Shown: positions 40,042 to 50,789, counted from the first letter of the stretch. The stretch: DNA of 64,000 nucleotides from Acinetobacter indicus CIP 110367 (GCF_000488255.1 NZ_KI530754.1:434001-498000); one strand, 5' to 3'. Made by a program: numbers and translations. The notes: generated by a model not told the origin, from the letters alone.

Positions 40042-42123
40042 TTACTGAATCATCTCGATCAGGGTGCGCTGTGCATTGGAAGCCGGCTCACCTTCTGCGG
40101 CCTGTGCACGAATCCAGGTACCATCTCCCTGCAGTAGCCACGCCTGCTGGTTATCTTGCAGATAAATTTGCAGACCTTGCTGATAAATACGTTTTTTCAG
40201 TGCCGGATCTTCAATCGGGAAGCAGGCTTCCACCCGGTTAAACAGGTTACGGTCCATCCAGTCAGCACTTGAACAGTAAATACGCGCATCACCATTATTG
40301 CTGAAGTAATACACGCGGGTATGTTCCAGGAATCGGCCGACAATGGAACGTACCCGGATATTTTCCGACAGCCCCGGCAAGCCCGGACGCAGGCAGCAAA
40401 TCGAACGGATAATCAGGTCAATCTGCACGCCAGCCTGGGAAGCCTCATACAGTTTATTGATCAGCTGCATTTCGGTTAAGGCATTCACCTTCACAATAAT
40501 TTGAGCTGGTTTGCCAGCTTTGGCATTGGCAATTTCATCATCAATAAAGTTGATCAGCTGGGTATGTAGGGTAAACGGCGCATGCAGCAGCTTTTTCAGC
40601 TTGGCCATTTTGCCCATGCCGGTCAGTTCCTGGAAAATGCGGTGTACATCTTCACAGAGTTCCTTGTCTGTAGTCAGCAAGCCGTAGTCGGTATAAATCC
40701 GCGCATTACCGGCATGATAGTTACCGGTGCCCAAATGCACATAACGCACCAGCTTGTTGTTTTCACGGCGCACCACCAGAATCATTTTGGCATGGGTTTT
40801 ATAACCGACAATGCCATAGACCACCACCGCGCCGGCCTCTTGCAGCACGTTGGCCACGGCAATATTGGATTCTTCATCAAAACGCGCACGCAGCTCAATG
40901 ACCGCGGTCACTTCTTTACCATTACGCGCCGCTTCCGCTAAGACTTGTACGATTTCAGAATCGGCACCACTACGGTACAAAGTCTGTTTAATTGCCAGTA
41001 CCTGCGGGTCACGCGCCGCTTCACGCAGCAGGTTAATCACCGGGGCAAAGGATTCAAACGGATGATGCAGCAAGATATCCTGCTTTTGCATGGCCGAAAA
41101 AATATTCTCGGACTTTTTCAACACTTTCGGAATCACTGGCGTATGTGAGTCATAACGTAAATGTGGACGTTTAAAGTTAGACAATAAACGCGCCAGATTC
41201 ACTGGACCATCCACTTTATAGAGCTGGTCTTCATGCAGATCAAACTCATTTAGTAGATATTCATAAATCGGTTGCGGACAGTTCTGGGTCACTTCCAGAC
41301 GCACCGCGCGGCCAAAACGGCGGGAGTTCAGCTCGCCTTTCAGCGCTTTGGCCAGATCTTCGACATCTTCGTTTAAGGCCAAGTCAGCATTACGGGTGAC
41401 ACGGAACTGATAACAGCCAGTCGCAGTCATGCCCGGGAACAGGTCCGATACATGCTCATGAATAATCGCAGACAGCATCACGTGATGTTCTTTACCACCG
41501 GTCAGTTCATCTGGTAAACGCACCACACGTGGTAAAGAGCGCGGCGCTGGCACCACGGCCAAGTCAATCTGACGGCCGAAGGCATCTTTCCCTTCCAGCG
41601 TCACAATAAAGTTCAGGCTTTTATTGACCAGACGCGGGAATGGATGAGCCGGGTCCAGGCTGATTGGGGTTAAGACCGGTGCCACCTGTTCCTGAAAATA
41701 TTTTTTCACCCAGGCCGATTGGGCTGGCGTTAGTTCACCACGGCGCAAGAAACAGATATCTTCTTCACGCAGTTTAGGCAGAATTTCCTGGTTTAAAATA
41801 CGGTATTGGCGCTCAATGGCAGCGTGGGCAGTTTGTGAAATCTGCTCCAGTACCTGTTTTGGAGTCAAGCCATCCGGGCTACGGCTTTCATTACCCAAAT
41901 CCAGCTGTTCCATCACCCCTGCAACACGAATTTCAAAAAACTCATCTAAGTTACGTGAAAAGATGAGTAAAAAGTTCATACGTTCCAGCAACGGATGCAA
42001 AGGATCGACTGCCTGCTCCAGCACGCGCAAATGGAAATCGAGGATAGAAAGCTCACGATTGATGTATCGATCATTATAGGTATAGTCTATTTGCGCAGGG
42101 GTCGCGCTCGCTGCCGTATTCAT
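40042..42123 (-). CDS. ppk: Polyphosphate kinase 1
   Basis: Makes inorganic polyphosphate from ATP. 693 residues from the ATG at 42123 (AGGGTG upstream); ATG at 42162 would add 13 residues. N domain starts [21 protein letters not shown]. The catalytic-His region is [19 protein letters not shown] and the conserved Arg-rich stretch is [15 protein letters not shown]. Near-neighbour ppx is absent from the window. It lies between oxyR and mtgA, each with its own terminator. Confidence 0.96.
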   Translation of the reverse strand: MNTAASATPAQIDYTYNDRYINRELSILDFHLRVLEQAVDPLHPLLERMNFLLIFSRNLDEFFEIRVAGVMEQLDLGNESRSPDGLTPKQVLEQISQTAHAAIERQYRILNQEILPKLREEDICFLRRGELTPAQSAWVKKYFQEQVAPVLTPISLDPAHPFPRLVNKSLNFIVTLEGKDAFGRQIDLAVVPAPRSLPRVVRLPDELTGGKEHHVMLSAIIHEHVSDLFPGMTATGCYQFRVTRNADLALNEDVEDLAKALKGELNSRRFGRAVRLEVTQNCPQPIYEYLLNEFDLHEDQLYKVDGPVNLARLLSNFKRPHLRYDSHTPVIPKVLKKSENIFSAMQKQDILLHHPFESFAPVINLLREAARDPQVLAIKQTLYRSGADSEIVQVLAEAARNGKEVTAVIELRARFDEESNIAVANVLQEAGAVVVYGIVGYKTHAKMILVVRRENNKLVRYVHLGTGNYHAGNARIYTDYGLLTTDKELCEDVHRIFQELTGMGKMAKLKKLLHAPFTLHTQLINFIDDEIANAKAGKPAQIIVKVNALTEMQLINKLYEASQAGVQIDLIIRSICCLRPGLPGLSENIRVRSIVGRFLEHTRVYYFSNNGDARIYCSSADWMDRNLFNRVEACFPIEDPALKKRIYQQGLQIYLQDNQQAWLLQGDGTWIRAQAAEGEPASNAQRTLIEMIQ

Positions 42124-42191
42124 ATGCACCCTATGACTTTTTCTCAAGTATTCACTATTCATAAGTATGCTTCAATTTTGTGACAATTTCA

Positions 42192-42222
42192 TAAAAAAAG
42201 CCCACTGCTGTGGGCTTTTTTT
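42192..42222 (-). terminator. Terminator of mtgA
   Basis: AGCCCAC and GTGGGCT arms (42199-42217) with A run left and T run right. Confidence 0.8.
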
Positions 42223-42234
42223 CAATTTTACAAC

Positions 42235-42909
42235 TCAAGGAATCTCGCTGTAACGCATGTATTTACGGATCATGCGTTTACGTGGTTCCAGACCACGGCC
42301 GGAACGGTTGTCCTGATAATATTTTGGATTCGGCAAAATCGCAGCCAGAAAAATCGCTTCTTCACGACTAAGGCTGCGTGAAGACTTGCCAAAATAATGC
42401 TGGGTCGCGGCTTCAATGCCGTAAATGTTGTCGCCAAACTCTACCGAGTTTAAATACACTTCCAGAATCCGCTGCTTGCTCCACATGCGTTCCATCATCC
42501 AAGTGGCAATCGCTTCCTGGCCTTTGCGTAAAAATGAACGCTGGTTAAATAAAAACAGGTTTTTCGCCAGTTGCTGTGAAATGGTTGAGCCACCAGCCAC
42601 CACCTGTCCCTGATCTTTATTGCGTTCCAGCGCATGCTGAATACCTTCCCAGTCAAAGCCATAGTGCTGCATAAACTTGCCATCTTCGGCAGCCACCACG
42701 GCTTTTTTCAGATATTCACTGATCTGGTCATAGTCACGCCATTCATGCCGGATGGGCTGGGAAGTATCTGACCAGTAGTCCAGACGCATCATCATGGTAC
42801 TTTGTACTGGCTGGGTTCGCCACCAAGCCAGACTCGAGAAAATCCACAACTGGATCAATAAAAACAGACTGACAAGAATTAATAAGGTACGGACAATAAA
42901 AGCTTTCAT
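42235..42909 (-). CDS. mtgA: Monofunctional biosynthetic peptidoglycan transglycosylase
   Basis: GT51 glycosyltransferase that polymerises lipid II. 224 residues with an N-terminal membrane anchor ([19 protein letters not shown]). Active-site motifs: [15 protein letters not shown] (first catalytic Glu) and [15 protein letters not shown]; the family MEWYLNS-like motif reads [11 protein letters not shown]. No transpeptidase domain. Confidence 0.95.
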   Translation of the reverse strand: MKAFIVRTLLILVSLFLLIQLWIFSSLAWWRTQPVQSTMMMRLDYWSDTSQPIRHEWRDYDQISEYLKKAVVAAEDGKFMQHYGFDWEGIQHALERNKDQGQVVAGGSTISQQLAKNLFLFNQRSFLRKGQEAIATWMMERMWSKQRILEVYLNSVEFGDNIYGIEAATQHYFGKSSRSLSREEAIFLAAILPNPKYYQDNRSGRGLEPRKRMIRKYMRYSEIP

Positions 42910-42987
42910 GTCAGCTTGGGGCTCCTGAGGCGTGAATTTTTCGTGTTAAGCTTATAACGAAATAAATCATCATTGTATAAAAATAGC

Positions 42988-43806
42988 ATGTCTGAATATT
43001 CACCGCCGCTGATTCACCGTAAACCCGAAACGCATTTATGGTGGCTGACGGCCCTGTTGATTGCCCTCAATATTGGTGTATTTGCCTGGCAAATCCTGAC
43101 CGGTGTCGATGCCAGCCAGCCCAGCACCCGAGATGCGATTCTCTGGGGCGCCGACTATGCTCCCCTGACCTTTCTCGAACAGCCGCAGCGTCTGTTCAGC
43201 AGCATGTTTTTCCATTTTGGCATGATTCACCTGATGCTGAATATGTGGGCCCTGTATATTTTTGGCAGCGTGGCCGAACAGCTTTTTGGCCGGCCGTATT
43301 TTTTAGGTTTATACATATTGGCCGGACTGATGGGCAGCCTGCTCAGTGGCTATTTACAGATTCAGGATTCCTTACAGATTCTCGCGCATGGCCTGACCAG
43401 CCCGGATTTACTGCCAAGTGTGAGCGCCGGTGCATCCGGTGCGGTGATGGGTTTGGGTGCGTCCCTGACGGTTTTATCATTATTGCCACGTCTGCCAAAA
43501 CAGCGTTTTCTGCTGGATAAAAAAACCTTATTGCTGGTAATGGGCCTAAACCTGTTTATGGGCTTTATGATTAGCGGAATTAACAATGCCGCACATATTG
43601 GCGGCATGGTGATGGGTGCAGCCTTGGCAGCACTTTGGTACATCGGCCAGAAGCTGCACAAGTCAGCGCTGTTTTCACTGCTGGCGCTGACCGGCGCCGC
43701 CATCATCAGCTGGCTGTTTTATCAGTACTGTCTGCAACAGGTACAGATGCTTGCCCCGCTGTGGCAGGAAATTCTACAGATGATGCGCCAGCAATTGCAG
43801 CTGTAA
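42988..43806 (+). CDS. Rhomboid-family intramembrane serine protease
   Basis: 272 residues, multi-pass membrane protein. The catalytic Ser is in SAGASGAVMGLG and the catalytic His in NNAAHIGGMVMG; FHFGMIHLMLNMWALYIFG matches the rhomboid helix 2 motif. About six to seven transmembrane helices. Substrates unknown. I take the ATG that begins MSEYSPPLIH. Starts about 80 bases from the divergent mtgA. Confidence 0.92.
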   Translation: MSEYSPPLIHRKPETHLWWLTALLIALNIGVFAWQILTGVDASQPSTRDAILWGADYAPLTFLEQPQRLFSSMFFHFGMIHLMLNMWALYIFGSVAEQLFGRPYFLGLYILAGLMGSLLSGYLQIQDSLQILAHGLTSPDLLPSVSAGASGAVMGLGASLTVLSLLPRLPKQRFLLDKKTLLLVMGLNLFMGFMISGINNAAHIGGMVMGAALAALWYIGQKLHKSALFSLLALTGAAIISWLFYQYCLQQVQMLAPLWQEILQMMRQQLQL

Positions 43807-43840
43807 CGCATACCCCACCATTTTAATGCAGAGATGAAAC

Positions 43841-46324
43841 TTATTGATTCATCTCTCGCAGACTTTGCAAAGGCGGAATATCAGATAAATAACTAAGCCG
43901 ATAACGGCCAATTAAAGCACACAATAAAGTCATTACAACCGGCAAGATTAGCCAGATTTCCCAATGTGGCTGAATTGCCAGTTCCATCCGGTAACTGGCA
44001 ATCGCACTAATCACCTCGGCAAACAGACAGGCCACCACTCCGGCAATTCCGCCAATCAGGCCAATTTCCAGACTCATCATCCGTTTTAATTTCTGCTTGG
44101 AACTACCAAAAGAACGCAGCAAGGCCACTTCACGTTTCCGCTCATCCATCAGCAGGTTTAAACAGGCAATCAGCACCAGAATCCCGGACACGGCCACCAA
44201 CACTGCCAGAATGGTAATAATCTGTACCAACACATTCACAATCCGTTTAATCTCTTCCAGAATCAGACTGACATCAATAAATACGGTATTGGAAAACTGC
44301 TGGATCAGCTGCACCAGTGCCGGCCGGTCCTGCTCCGGCACATAGAAACTGCCCAGATAGCTGCCGGCATTTTCATCCATGGTTTGCGGTGAAAAAATAA
44401 AGAAGAAATTCGGGCTAAAGCTTTCCCATTCCACGCTGCGCAGATTGATGACTTTGGCCTGCAACAAGCCTTCCGGCAAACTAAAGGTCAGCGTATCGCC
44501 AATCTCAATGCCCAGCTCTTGCGCAGTATTGGCTTCAACCGAGACCTGCCCGACCTGACTAAACTGTTCCTGTCCGGCCACAATCAGGTTGTCGGCCGGA
44601 AAGCGTTCGGCCTGGGTCAGGTTTAATTCACGTCGGAGCGAATTATTGTGCTGGATTAGCGCTTCAGCAAAGGGCTGATCATTTTTCGCTACCAGCCGCC
44701 CGCGCACATTTGGGTACAGCGGCGTACTGTGCCAGCCCAGCTGTTCAAGCTGAGTCTGAAACTCCGGCATATCAAACGGTGGTAAACCATAAACAAACTG
44801 GTTCGGCGTGCCTTCCGGCAATTGCTGCTGCCAGCGATCCAGCAGATCGGTACGTAATACTGCCAGCACGGTAATCAGGCTAAGGCCCAGCGCCAGTGCG
44901 GTAATCTGAAATGCAGTCTGATACGGCGTGCGCACATAGGCCGAGATGCCGCTTTTTAAATTGCGGATCAGTTTCAGGAAGCTCCAGACTACGGCATAGA
45001 GTACGCTGCACAGCAGGATGATGGCGCCCATGACCCATAGCGTTAGTACGATATTTTCAGTCAGCACCACACTAAACAGCATCAGGCTAAGTGTGCCGGT
45101 CAGCAGCATCCACAACATCGACTGAACCGATTTTTCCTGCTGGCGAATCACCCGGATTGGTGGGGTATTGAGCAGCTGCCACAGACTTGGCAAAATAAAG
45201 CCCAGCAGTACCACGGCACTGGTCAGCATGGCAATCGGGAGTGGCCCCAGCAGCATCTCGACAGCGGAAAACTGCAATTGCAAATGCGGAATCAGCTGTA
45301 ACATCAATTGCAACAGCCCATAGCCTAGCGTAATGCCGACCGCACTACCGAGCAGCATCGCCAGTAACAGCACCACCGCCAACAAGGTCAGATAAGCGCC
45401 CAGAATCTGCTTCTTGGTCGCGCCAATGCAACGCATTAAAGCAATATGATCCTGATTCTGCTGCACATAGCGCTGGCTGGTTAGGGCAATGGCAATGCCA
45501 CACAGTAAAATGGTGAGAATATTGGCCAGCTGTAAAAAGGTATCCAGATTGGCAATTGGACGCATCAAGCGGGTATTGCCTTCACTGGCATTGCGTAGGC
45601 GCAGCCCATCTGGTTCGCTAATATTCTGCCCATCGACTTCCTGAGTCTTAGGCAAGCTCTCCTGATACTGTTTAAAATCCTGCTCGAACTGGCGGGTATG
45701 CTGGGGTGTACCAGCCATCAGCAAGCGGTAATTAATCCGGCTGCCGACCTGAATGGCATTGGTACGCGCCACATCTTGCTGGGCAATGATCACCGTCGGT
45801 GAAAAACCGCTAAAGCCCAGTTCCTGATTGGAATCATGCTCGATGCTGGCCGTGACCTGAAAGGCGCCATCGGCAATATTTAAGGTATCGCCCACCTGAA
45901 TTTTCAGCAGCTCCATCGCGCGCTGGCTAACCCAGACCTCGCCCGGTTGAATGGCAGCAGCAGGTTGGGGCGCAACCCGCAGCTCACCGCGTAACGGGAA
46001 GGCCTGATCAATGGCTTTGACATTCACCATCACAAATTCATCGCCGGTATGTGCCATCGAGCTAAACACCGTAACATGTGACTGCTTTAGCGCCAATTCA
46101 TCGGCCGCCGCTTCCCAGCGCGGTGCAATCGGTTTATTGTCGGACAGCACCAGATCACCGGCCAGCATTTCTGCCGCCTGCAAAGCCACCGCATTTTGAA
46201 TCTGCTCATTGCTGAATTTCAGCGCGGTTGTGGCACTAATTGCCAGAATTAGCGCAATCAGTAACAGATAAACGCCGGTACTTTTAAAACTTTGGGTCAG
46301 TAAAGGACGAAATAGCGGGTTCAT
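43841..46324 (-). CDS. ABC transporter permease, FtsX family (YbbP-like)
   Basis: 827 residues with multiple transmembrane helices: one at the N terminus, clusters around residues 270-340, 380-500 and a final FtsX repeat with helices near residues 705-800 (ITILAVLVAVSGILVLIACLNLLMDERKREVALLRSFG). Layout is that of the E. coli YbbP type. The start ATG 46324 overlaps the stop codon of the ATPase gene region (46328-46326), so it is translationally coupled. GGAGGATGAG is upstream. Substrate not known, may be lipid or lysophospholipid related since tesA is divergent. Confidence 0.88.
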   Translation of the reverse strand: MNPLFRPLLTQSFKSTGVYLLLIALILAISATTALKFSNEQIQNAVALQAAEMLAGDLVLSDNKPIAPRWEAAADELALKQSHVTVFSSMAHTGDEFVMVNVKAIDQAFPLRGELRVAPQPAAAIQPGEVWVSQRAMELLKIQVGDTLNIADGAFQVTASIEHDSNQELGFSGFSPTVIIAQQDVARTNAIQVGSRINYRLLMAGTPQHTRQFEQDFKQYQESLPKTQEVDGQNISEPDGLRLRNASEGNTRLMRPIANLDTFLQLANILTILLCGIAIALTSQRYVQQNQDHIALMRCIGATKKQILGAYLTLLAVVLLLAMLLGSAVGITLGYGLLQLMLQLIPHLQLQFSAVEMLLGPLPIAMLTSAVVLLGFILPSLWQLLNTPPIRVIRQQEKSVQSMLWMLLTGTLSLMLFSVVLTENIVLTLWVMGAIILLCSVLYAVVWSFLKLIRNLKSGISAYVRTPYQTAFQITALALGLSLITVLAVLRTDLLDRWQQQLPEGTPNQFVYGLPPFDMPEFQTQLEQLGWHSTPLYPNVRGRLVAKNDQPFAEALIQHNNSLRRELNLTQAERFPADNLIVAGQEQFSQVGQVSVEANTAQELGIEIGDTLTFSLPEGLLQAKVINLRSVEWESFSPNFFFIFSPQTMDENAGSYLGSFYVPEQDRPALVQLIQQFSNTVFIDVSLILEEIKRIVNVLVQIITILAVLVAVSGILVLIACLNLLMDERKREVALLRSFGSSKQKLKRMMSLEIGLIGGIAGVVACLFAEVISAIASYRMELAIQPHWEIWLILPVVMTLLCALIGRYRLSYLSDIPPLQSLREMNQ

Positions 46325-46325
46325 C

Positions 46326-47051
46326 TCATCCTCCTGCCGGGTGTTCCAGCAGCTGTCCCTGACTGAGTTCAAAATGGCGCTGACATTGCTGCGCCAGTTT
46401 CGGGTCATGCGTCACCAGTACCAGGGTAGTGCCCAGTTCACGGTTCAGTTGAAATAACAGCTGTTCAATTTCTTTGGCGGTTTCACCATCTAAATTCCCG
46501 GTCGGTTCATCGGCAAAAATGATTTTAGGCTCACTGATTAAAGCTCGGGCAATCGCCACCCGCTGCTGCTCACCACCCGACAGGACTTTCGGGGTCTGCT
46601 CTGCCTGCCGTTCCAGTCCGACTTTTTTCAGTAAATTACGCGCCTTGTGTTCGGCCTCGGCAAATTTAAAATTCGGTTGCAAGCGTAGTGGCAGCATGAC
46701 ATTTTCCAGTGCGGTTAAATGCGGCAATAACTGAAACGACTGGAATACAAAACCAATATATTTCAGCCGCACCAGCGCACGCTGTTCTTCATTCAGCTCC
46801 TGAATTGATTCACCACAGACCGTTAACTGCCCGGCACTGGCCTGATCCAAGGTCGCCAGAATCCCCAACAGCGTCGATTTGCCTGAACCAGAACGGCCGG
46901 TAATCGCCACCTGTTCCCCGGCCTGAATCTCCAGATTTAAATTTTCAAAAATCGTCAGTGTTTTTTGTGCAAGTTGTATCTTTTGTGTCAATTGTTGGGC
47001 AAAAATAATGCTTTGTGGCATGATGGCGGTATCTGTAGTGAATTGAGTCAT
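46326..47051 (-). CDS. ABC transporter ATP-binding protein (YbbA-like)
   Basis: 241 residues. Walker [12 protein letters not shown] near residue 53, the Q loop FQSFQLL, signature [15 protein letters not shown] and Walker [16 protein letters not shown]. It starts at 47051 with AAGGA 5 bases upstream, only 11 bases from the divergent tesA start, and is coupled to the permease. The tesA-ybbA-ybbP set is a conserved arrangement in Gammaproteobacteria. Confidence 0.92.
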   Translation of the reverse strand: MTQFTTDTAIMPQSIIFAQQLTQKIQLAQKTLTIFENLNLEIQAGEQVAITGRSGSGKSTLLGILATLDQASAGQLTVCGESIQELNEEQRALVRLKYIGFVFQSFQLLPHLTALENVMLPLRLQPNFKFAEAEHKARNLLKKVGLERQAEQTPKVLSGGEQQRVAIARALISEPKIIFADEPTGNLDGETAKEIEQLLFQLNRELGTTLVLVTHDPKLAQQCQRHFELSQGQLLEHPAGG

Positions 47052-47062
47052 AGTATCCTTAA

Positions 47063-47695
47063 ATGCACATTCGCAATTTCAAAATGAGTTGTTTTGCTTA
47101 TTTCGCTGTGGCGGGGCTTGCCTTCATGCCCATGCTGGTGTCTGCCAAAACCATCATGATTCTGGGTGACAGCTTAAGTGCCGGTTACGGTTTGCAACCA
47201 CAACAAGGCTGGGTCCATCTGTTACAAAAACGTTTAGAGCAACAGTATCCGAAACAGCATAAAGTGGTCAATGCAAGTGTGAGTGGCGAAACCACCAGCG
47301 GCGCGCTGGCACGTTTGCCCAAATTACTGCAAACGCATAAGCCGCATGTGGTGGTAATTGAACTGGGCGGTAATGATGGCTTGCGTGGTCAGCCACCGCA
47401 GCTGATTCAAAATAATCTGGCGCGGCTGATTCAGCACAGCCAACAGGCCAAAGCCAAGGTGATTGTATTTGGCATGAAAATGCCACCCAATTATGGCAGC
47501 GCCTACAGCAAGGCATTTGAAAATAACTACAAAGTGGTGAGTCAGCGTTATCAGGTCAAATTACTGCCCTTCTTCTTAGACGGTGTCGCCGGTAAAAATA
47601 CCCTGATGCAAAAAGATCTGATCCATCCGACGGCTGCAGCCCAGCCCATTTTGCTAAAAAATGCCTATCCCTTAATTCAGGCAGCGTTAAAATAA
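47063..47695 (+). CDS. tesA: Periplasmic GDSL esterase / lysophospholipase L1
   Basis: 210 residues with a signal peptide (MSCFAYFAVAGLAFMPMLVSA is the hydrophobic core). GDSLSAGYG (near residue 35) carries the nucleophilic Ser; GGNDG and the final DLIHPTAAAQ supply the remaining oxyanion and catalytic Asp/His. Thioesterase/esterase acting in the periplasm. ATG choice: 47063 and 47084 are both possible; no strong ribosome site is visible. Divergent from the ABC exporter. Confidence 0.9.
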   Translation: MHIRNFKMSCFAYFAVAGLAFMPMLVSAKTIMILGDSLSAGYGLQPQQGWVHLLQKRLEQQYPKQHKVVNASVSGETTSGALARLPKLLQTHKPHVVVIELGGNDGLRGQPPQLIQNNLARLIQHSQQAKAKVIVFGMKMPPNYGSAYSKAFENNYKVVSQRYQVKLLPFFLDGVAGKNTLMQKDLIHPTAAAQPILLKNAYPLIQAALK

Positions 47696-47740
47696 AGCCG
47701 ATTCAATGCTGAGATGGTTTTAATATCCAGATTTCAGCGA

Positions 47741-47775
47741 TAAAAAAAGCGGGACATCAATGCCCGCTTTTTAAT
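47741..47775. terminator. Bidirectional terminator between tesA and carbonic anhydrase
   Basis: AAAGCGGG and CCCGCTTT arms with an 8-9-base loop, A run before and T run after. Confidence 0.75.
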
Positions 47776-47790
47776 TATTTTTAGAATCAA

Positions 47791-48438
47791 TTAAAAATCA
47801 AAGAAAGTTACTTCACCGGTTTCTAATGAATATTCTGCACCTACGACTTTCAGCTGACCCTGCTCAATCAGGTTTTCTAACACTGCAGAACCATGACGTA
47901 GCTGATTAACTGAGGCAAACACATTGGAACGAACCGCATGTTTCGACAGCTTGGCCAAATCATTTTTCAGCTCAGTCTGCAGCAGCGTTTCTACGGACGG
48001 GCGAACACGGTTCACAATTGACATCAGATTGGCGGATGGCGGACAGTCCGGGCACATCAAGGTATCAATGGTGGCCTGAATCGCGCCACAGTGGCTATGG
48101 CCCAAGACCACAACCACGGCGCAGTCATAACGCTCTGCCGCAAATTCAACACTGCCGACCTGAGATGGCGCAACAATATTCCCTGCCACACGAATCACAA
48201 ACAGATCGCCGAGTCCCTGATCAAAAACCATTTCTGCAGGTACACGTGAATCAGAACAACCGAGCACAATCGCAAAAGGATTCTGGTCTTCGGCCATCTC
48301 TGCACGTTGATGGTGAGTTAGTTGTTTCGGATGATTGGTATTGCCCGAAACAAAACGTTGGTTTCCTTGTTTAAGACGTTCTAAAGTCTCTTGAGCTGTG
48401 AGCATTCTTGTTACCACCAGTTTTTGAATTTTCAGCAT
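47791..48438 (-). CDS. Beta-carbonic anhydrase
   Basis: Interconverts CO2 and bicarbonate. 215 residues from the ATG at 48438 (GAGG six bases upstream); a downstream ATG at 48405 is the alternative. Zinc ligands and active site are visible: CSDSRVPAEM (Cys, Asp, Arg) and HSHCGA (His and second Cys). Fits the standard beta-class of Gammaproteobacteria. Confidence 0.95.
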   Translation of the reverse strand: MLKIQKLVVTRMLTAQETLERLKQGNQRFVSGNTNHPKQLTHHQRAEMAEDQNPFAIVLGCSDSRVPAEMVFDQGLGDLFVIRVAGNIVAPSQVGSVEFAAERYDCAVVVVLGHSHCGAIQATIDTLMCPDCPPSANLMSIVNRVRPSVETLLQTELKNDLAKLSKHAVRSNVFASVNQLRHGSAVLENLIEQGQLKVVGAEYSLETGEVTFFDF

Positions 48439-48527
48439 TTTAATCCTCTGCCGGGGCAAAGTCACTTGCAAAAAAATAGCTGATCAATTTTTATAAGATA
48501 AATTTTTTCAAATTTTCCCAAAGTAAT

Positions 48528-48543
48528 TGCGATTTACATCACA
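48528..48543. promoter_or_regulatory. CRP/Vfr-like near-palindrome
   Basis: TGCGATTTACATCACA, one mismatch from TGTGA-N6-TCACA, in the spacer between carbonic anhydrase and the lipase-like gene. Motif only. Confidence 0.35.
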
Positions 48544-48713
48544 CTTCAAAAGCAGCACACCAACCCGATCAAAAAACAGCTAGGTGACATTTTCTGCAAA
48601 GCCCTTACAATAACCAGAAACAGCATTTTCAATTCGACTTAAGGCGAAAATTTACACAATTCAAACAAGCCAAGCCGACGCCTATTTAAAAAATATTCTT
48701 GGGGATATCGTCA

Positions 48714-49736
48714 ATGAAGCAGGATTCTTCGCGATTTTTGTCTTGGCCACGACTGGCAGTCCTGGCACTGGCACTGTCTGCACCTCTGCTCAGCTCTGCC
48801 GCCAAACTCTCGCCTGAACAGCAAGTGGTGCAGCATTATTATCAGACTGAACGCCAGGCGGCGGGTCTGGTCTCGAAAAGCTTGAAAATTAGCAATATTA
48901 CCTGGCGCTATAATGAAGGCGGCGATATTAATCGGCCAACCATTTTGCTGTTACATGGCTTTGCCGGACACCGCGACAACTGGAACCGGGTGGCCAAATT
49001 TCTCACCCCGTCCTATCATGTGATTATCCCCGATTTACCCAATACCGGTGAAACCCAGAGTTCGGGCAATTTCGACCTGTCTGTACCAAGCATGAGCGCA
49101 CAATTGCGTCAGCTGGTAGAAACCTTGAATATTGCCGACAAGCTGAATATTGCCGGGCACTCATTGGGTGGCTCTGTGGCAACGGTCTATGCAGCCCAAT
49201 ATCCGTTTGATACCCAAAGCCTGTTCCTGCTGAACAGTGCCGGTATTTATAAACACTCCAATACGCCTTATACCAAAGATCCGCTGTTACTGAAAAATCT
49301 GGTGGTCACCGCGCCGGGCGATTTAGACCATATTGCGCATCAGCTGATGCAAAACCCGCCGAAAGTACCAGAGCAGTTTAAATCTGCTCAAGAAAAACTG
49401 TTAATTTCACGGGCCAGTCAATCCTTAAAATTTATTGATCAGATGGTGACCCTAAACCGGATTTACACCCCGGACAGCTTTGCCCGCCTCACCCGCAATA
49501 TTGAAGCACCGACCCTGATTCTCTGGGGCAAGCACGATAAAATTATTAATGTTGAAGTCGCCAAAGAATTACAGGGTCTGTTTAAACGCGCGGAAACCCC
49601 GGTCATTTTAAATAATGTCGGTCATGTGCCAATGCTGGAAGCCGAACAGCAGGTGGTACAACATTATTTACCCTTCCTGGCCAAAACACAGAACCTAAAA
49701 AACCCGCTAGCTGATAAACTGATTCCTTTAAACTAA
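48714..49736 (+). CDS. Exported alpha/beta hydrolase (lipase-like)
   Basis: 340 residues with a signal peptide (SWPRLAVLALALSAPLLSSAA). The nucleophile is in AGHSLGGSVA; the acid is in ILWGKHDKII and the His in NVGHVPMLEA. It resembles lipase/monoacylglycerol lipase-type esterases. The ATG at 48714 follows GGGGAT. It precedes a 335-residue protein of unknown function by 14 bases, so the two genes are likely one transcript. Confidence 0.85.
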   Translation: MKQDSSRFLSWPRLAVLALALSAPLLSSAAKLSPEQQVVQHYYQTERQAAGLVSKSLKISNITWRYNEGGDINRPTILLLHGFAGHRDNWNRVAKFLTPSYHVIIPDLPNTGETQSSGNFDLSVPSMSAQLRQLVETLNIADKLNIAGHSLGGSVATVYAAQYPFDTQSLFLLNSAGIYKHSNTPYTKDPLLLKNLVVTAPGDLDHIAHQLMQNPPKVPEQFKSAQEKLLISRASQSLKFIDQMVTLNRIYTPDSFARLTRNIEAPTLILWGKHDKIINVEVAKELQGLFKRAETPVILNNVGHVPMLEAEQQVVQHYLPFLAKTQNLKNPLADKLIPLN

Positions 49737-49750
49737 GTTCCAGAGATTGT

Positions 49751-50758
49751 ATGCAGCAAAACCCGATGCTTGAGCAGTTGATTGAAGCTCATCTTGACTT
49801 TTTAGCACATGAGTTTTCTCAGCCTGAAACCGTACAGCAGGAATTTCTGCATTTTTATCACTGGTTCCGCAAGCAGCATCTGAAAGATCTCTGGAGCTGC
49901 GAACAGCTGAATGCCCTGCTGCAAAAACAGATTCTAGACACGCCGGCCAGCGCCTTTCTGATTGAACAGATTGCAGAACACATCCGCTTTGCCCTAGTGC
50001 ATCCGGTGAATGACAGCGCCAAAATTGCCGATGTCATTCCGGTACTGACCATTGATAAAATTGCCCAGTATGTGGCCAGCAAAAGTGGTCATCGTCAGCG
50101 TCTGATTAAAACCGTAGTAAGCAATCCGGCCTTTTCTGCAATGATCAGCCAGTTAATCCAGCACTCGATTCAGGATTATCTGGACAATTCACTGATTGCC
50201 AAAAGCGTGCCTGGTGTATCGCGTTTTATGAAAATGGGTAAATCGGTACTGGAAACAGTGACCGATTCCAGTTTAGACAGTGCAGTCAGCGCCTATTTGC
50301 AAAAGAATATCTTAAAGCTTAGCCAGATGAGTGAATCGGTCCTGAACCAGCATTTTGATGATGACAAGCTCTATCATCTGCAGGCCAATATCTGGCACAA
50401 GATTAAAGACCTGCCTTTGTCGGTCTTAAAAAACTATATTGAAGTACAGGATCTGCCACAGACTGTGGCGCTGGGTCATGAAATCTGGGACTTTATGCGC
50501 CAGAGTGATTATTTAAAACAGCAGCTACATGATGGGGTACACGCCTGGTATGTCCGTAATCAGGAACGCACTTTTGACCTGTTATTGCGTGATCTGAATA
50601 TTGATGAAGCCCTGATTCAGCAAGAATTACAGCAGCTGTTAAACCCCGTGATTCAGCAGATGCTGTCGCAGCAGTATTTACGGGAACGTGCGCGGCTCTA
50701 TCTAGAAAAGTTTTATTATTCCGAGCCGGCACAGAAAATTCTGGACACCCGTACCTAA
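49751..50758 (+). CDS. Conserved hypothetical protein downstream of lipase
   Basis: 335-residue helical protein without signal peptide or membrane segments, rich in Leu, Gln and His. No known domain recognised. Patterns such as QLIQHSIQDYLDNSLIAKS and ARLYLEKFYYSEPAQKIL do not match any family I know. It follows the lipase-like gene by 14 bases, and a terminator comes next, so it probably forms a two-gene operon with it; a chaperone-like (lipase foldase) role is possible by position only, but the lack of an anchor speaks against it. Confidence 0.7.
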   Translation: MQQNPMLEQLIEAHLDFLAHEFSQPETVQQEFLHFYHWFRKQHLKDLWSCEQLNALLQKQILDTPASAFLIEQIAEHIRFALVHPVNDSAKIADVIPVLTIDKIAQYVASKSGHRQRLIKTVVSNPAFSAMISQLIQHSIQDYLDNSLIAKSVPGVSRFMKMGKSVLETVTDSSLDSAVSAYLQKNILKLSQMSESVLNQHFDDDKLYHLQANIWHKIKDLPLSVLKNYIEVQDLPQTVALGHEIWDFMRQSDYLKQQLHDGVHAWYVRNQERTFDLLLRDLNIDEALIQQELQQLLNPVIQQMLSQQYLRERARLYLEKFYYSEPAQKILDTRT

Positions 50759-50763
50759 GCCTC

Positions 50764-50789
50764 AAAAAAAGCCGCAATTGCGGCTTTTT
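50764..50789. terminator. Bidirectional terminator
   Basis: AAAAGCCGC and GCGGCTTTT arms around AATT, A run before and T run after. Confidence 0.85.

Noticed and set aside
43038..43520. 160-codon frame inside the rhomboid gene
   Set aside because: Overlaps the clear rhomboid frame carrying the catalytic Ser and His; composition is shadow-like.
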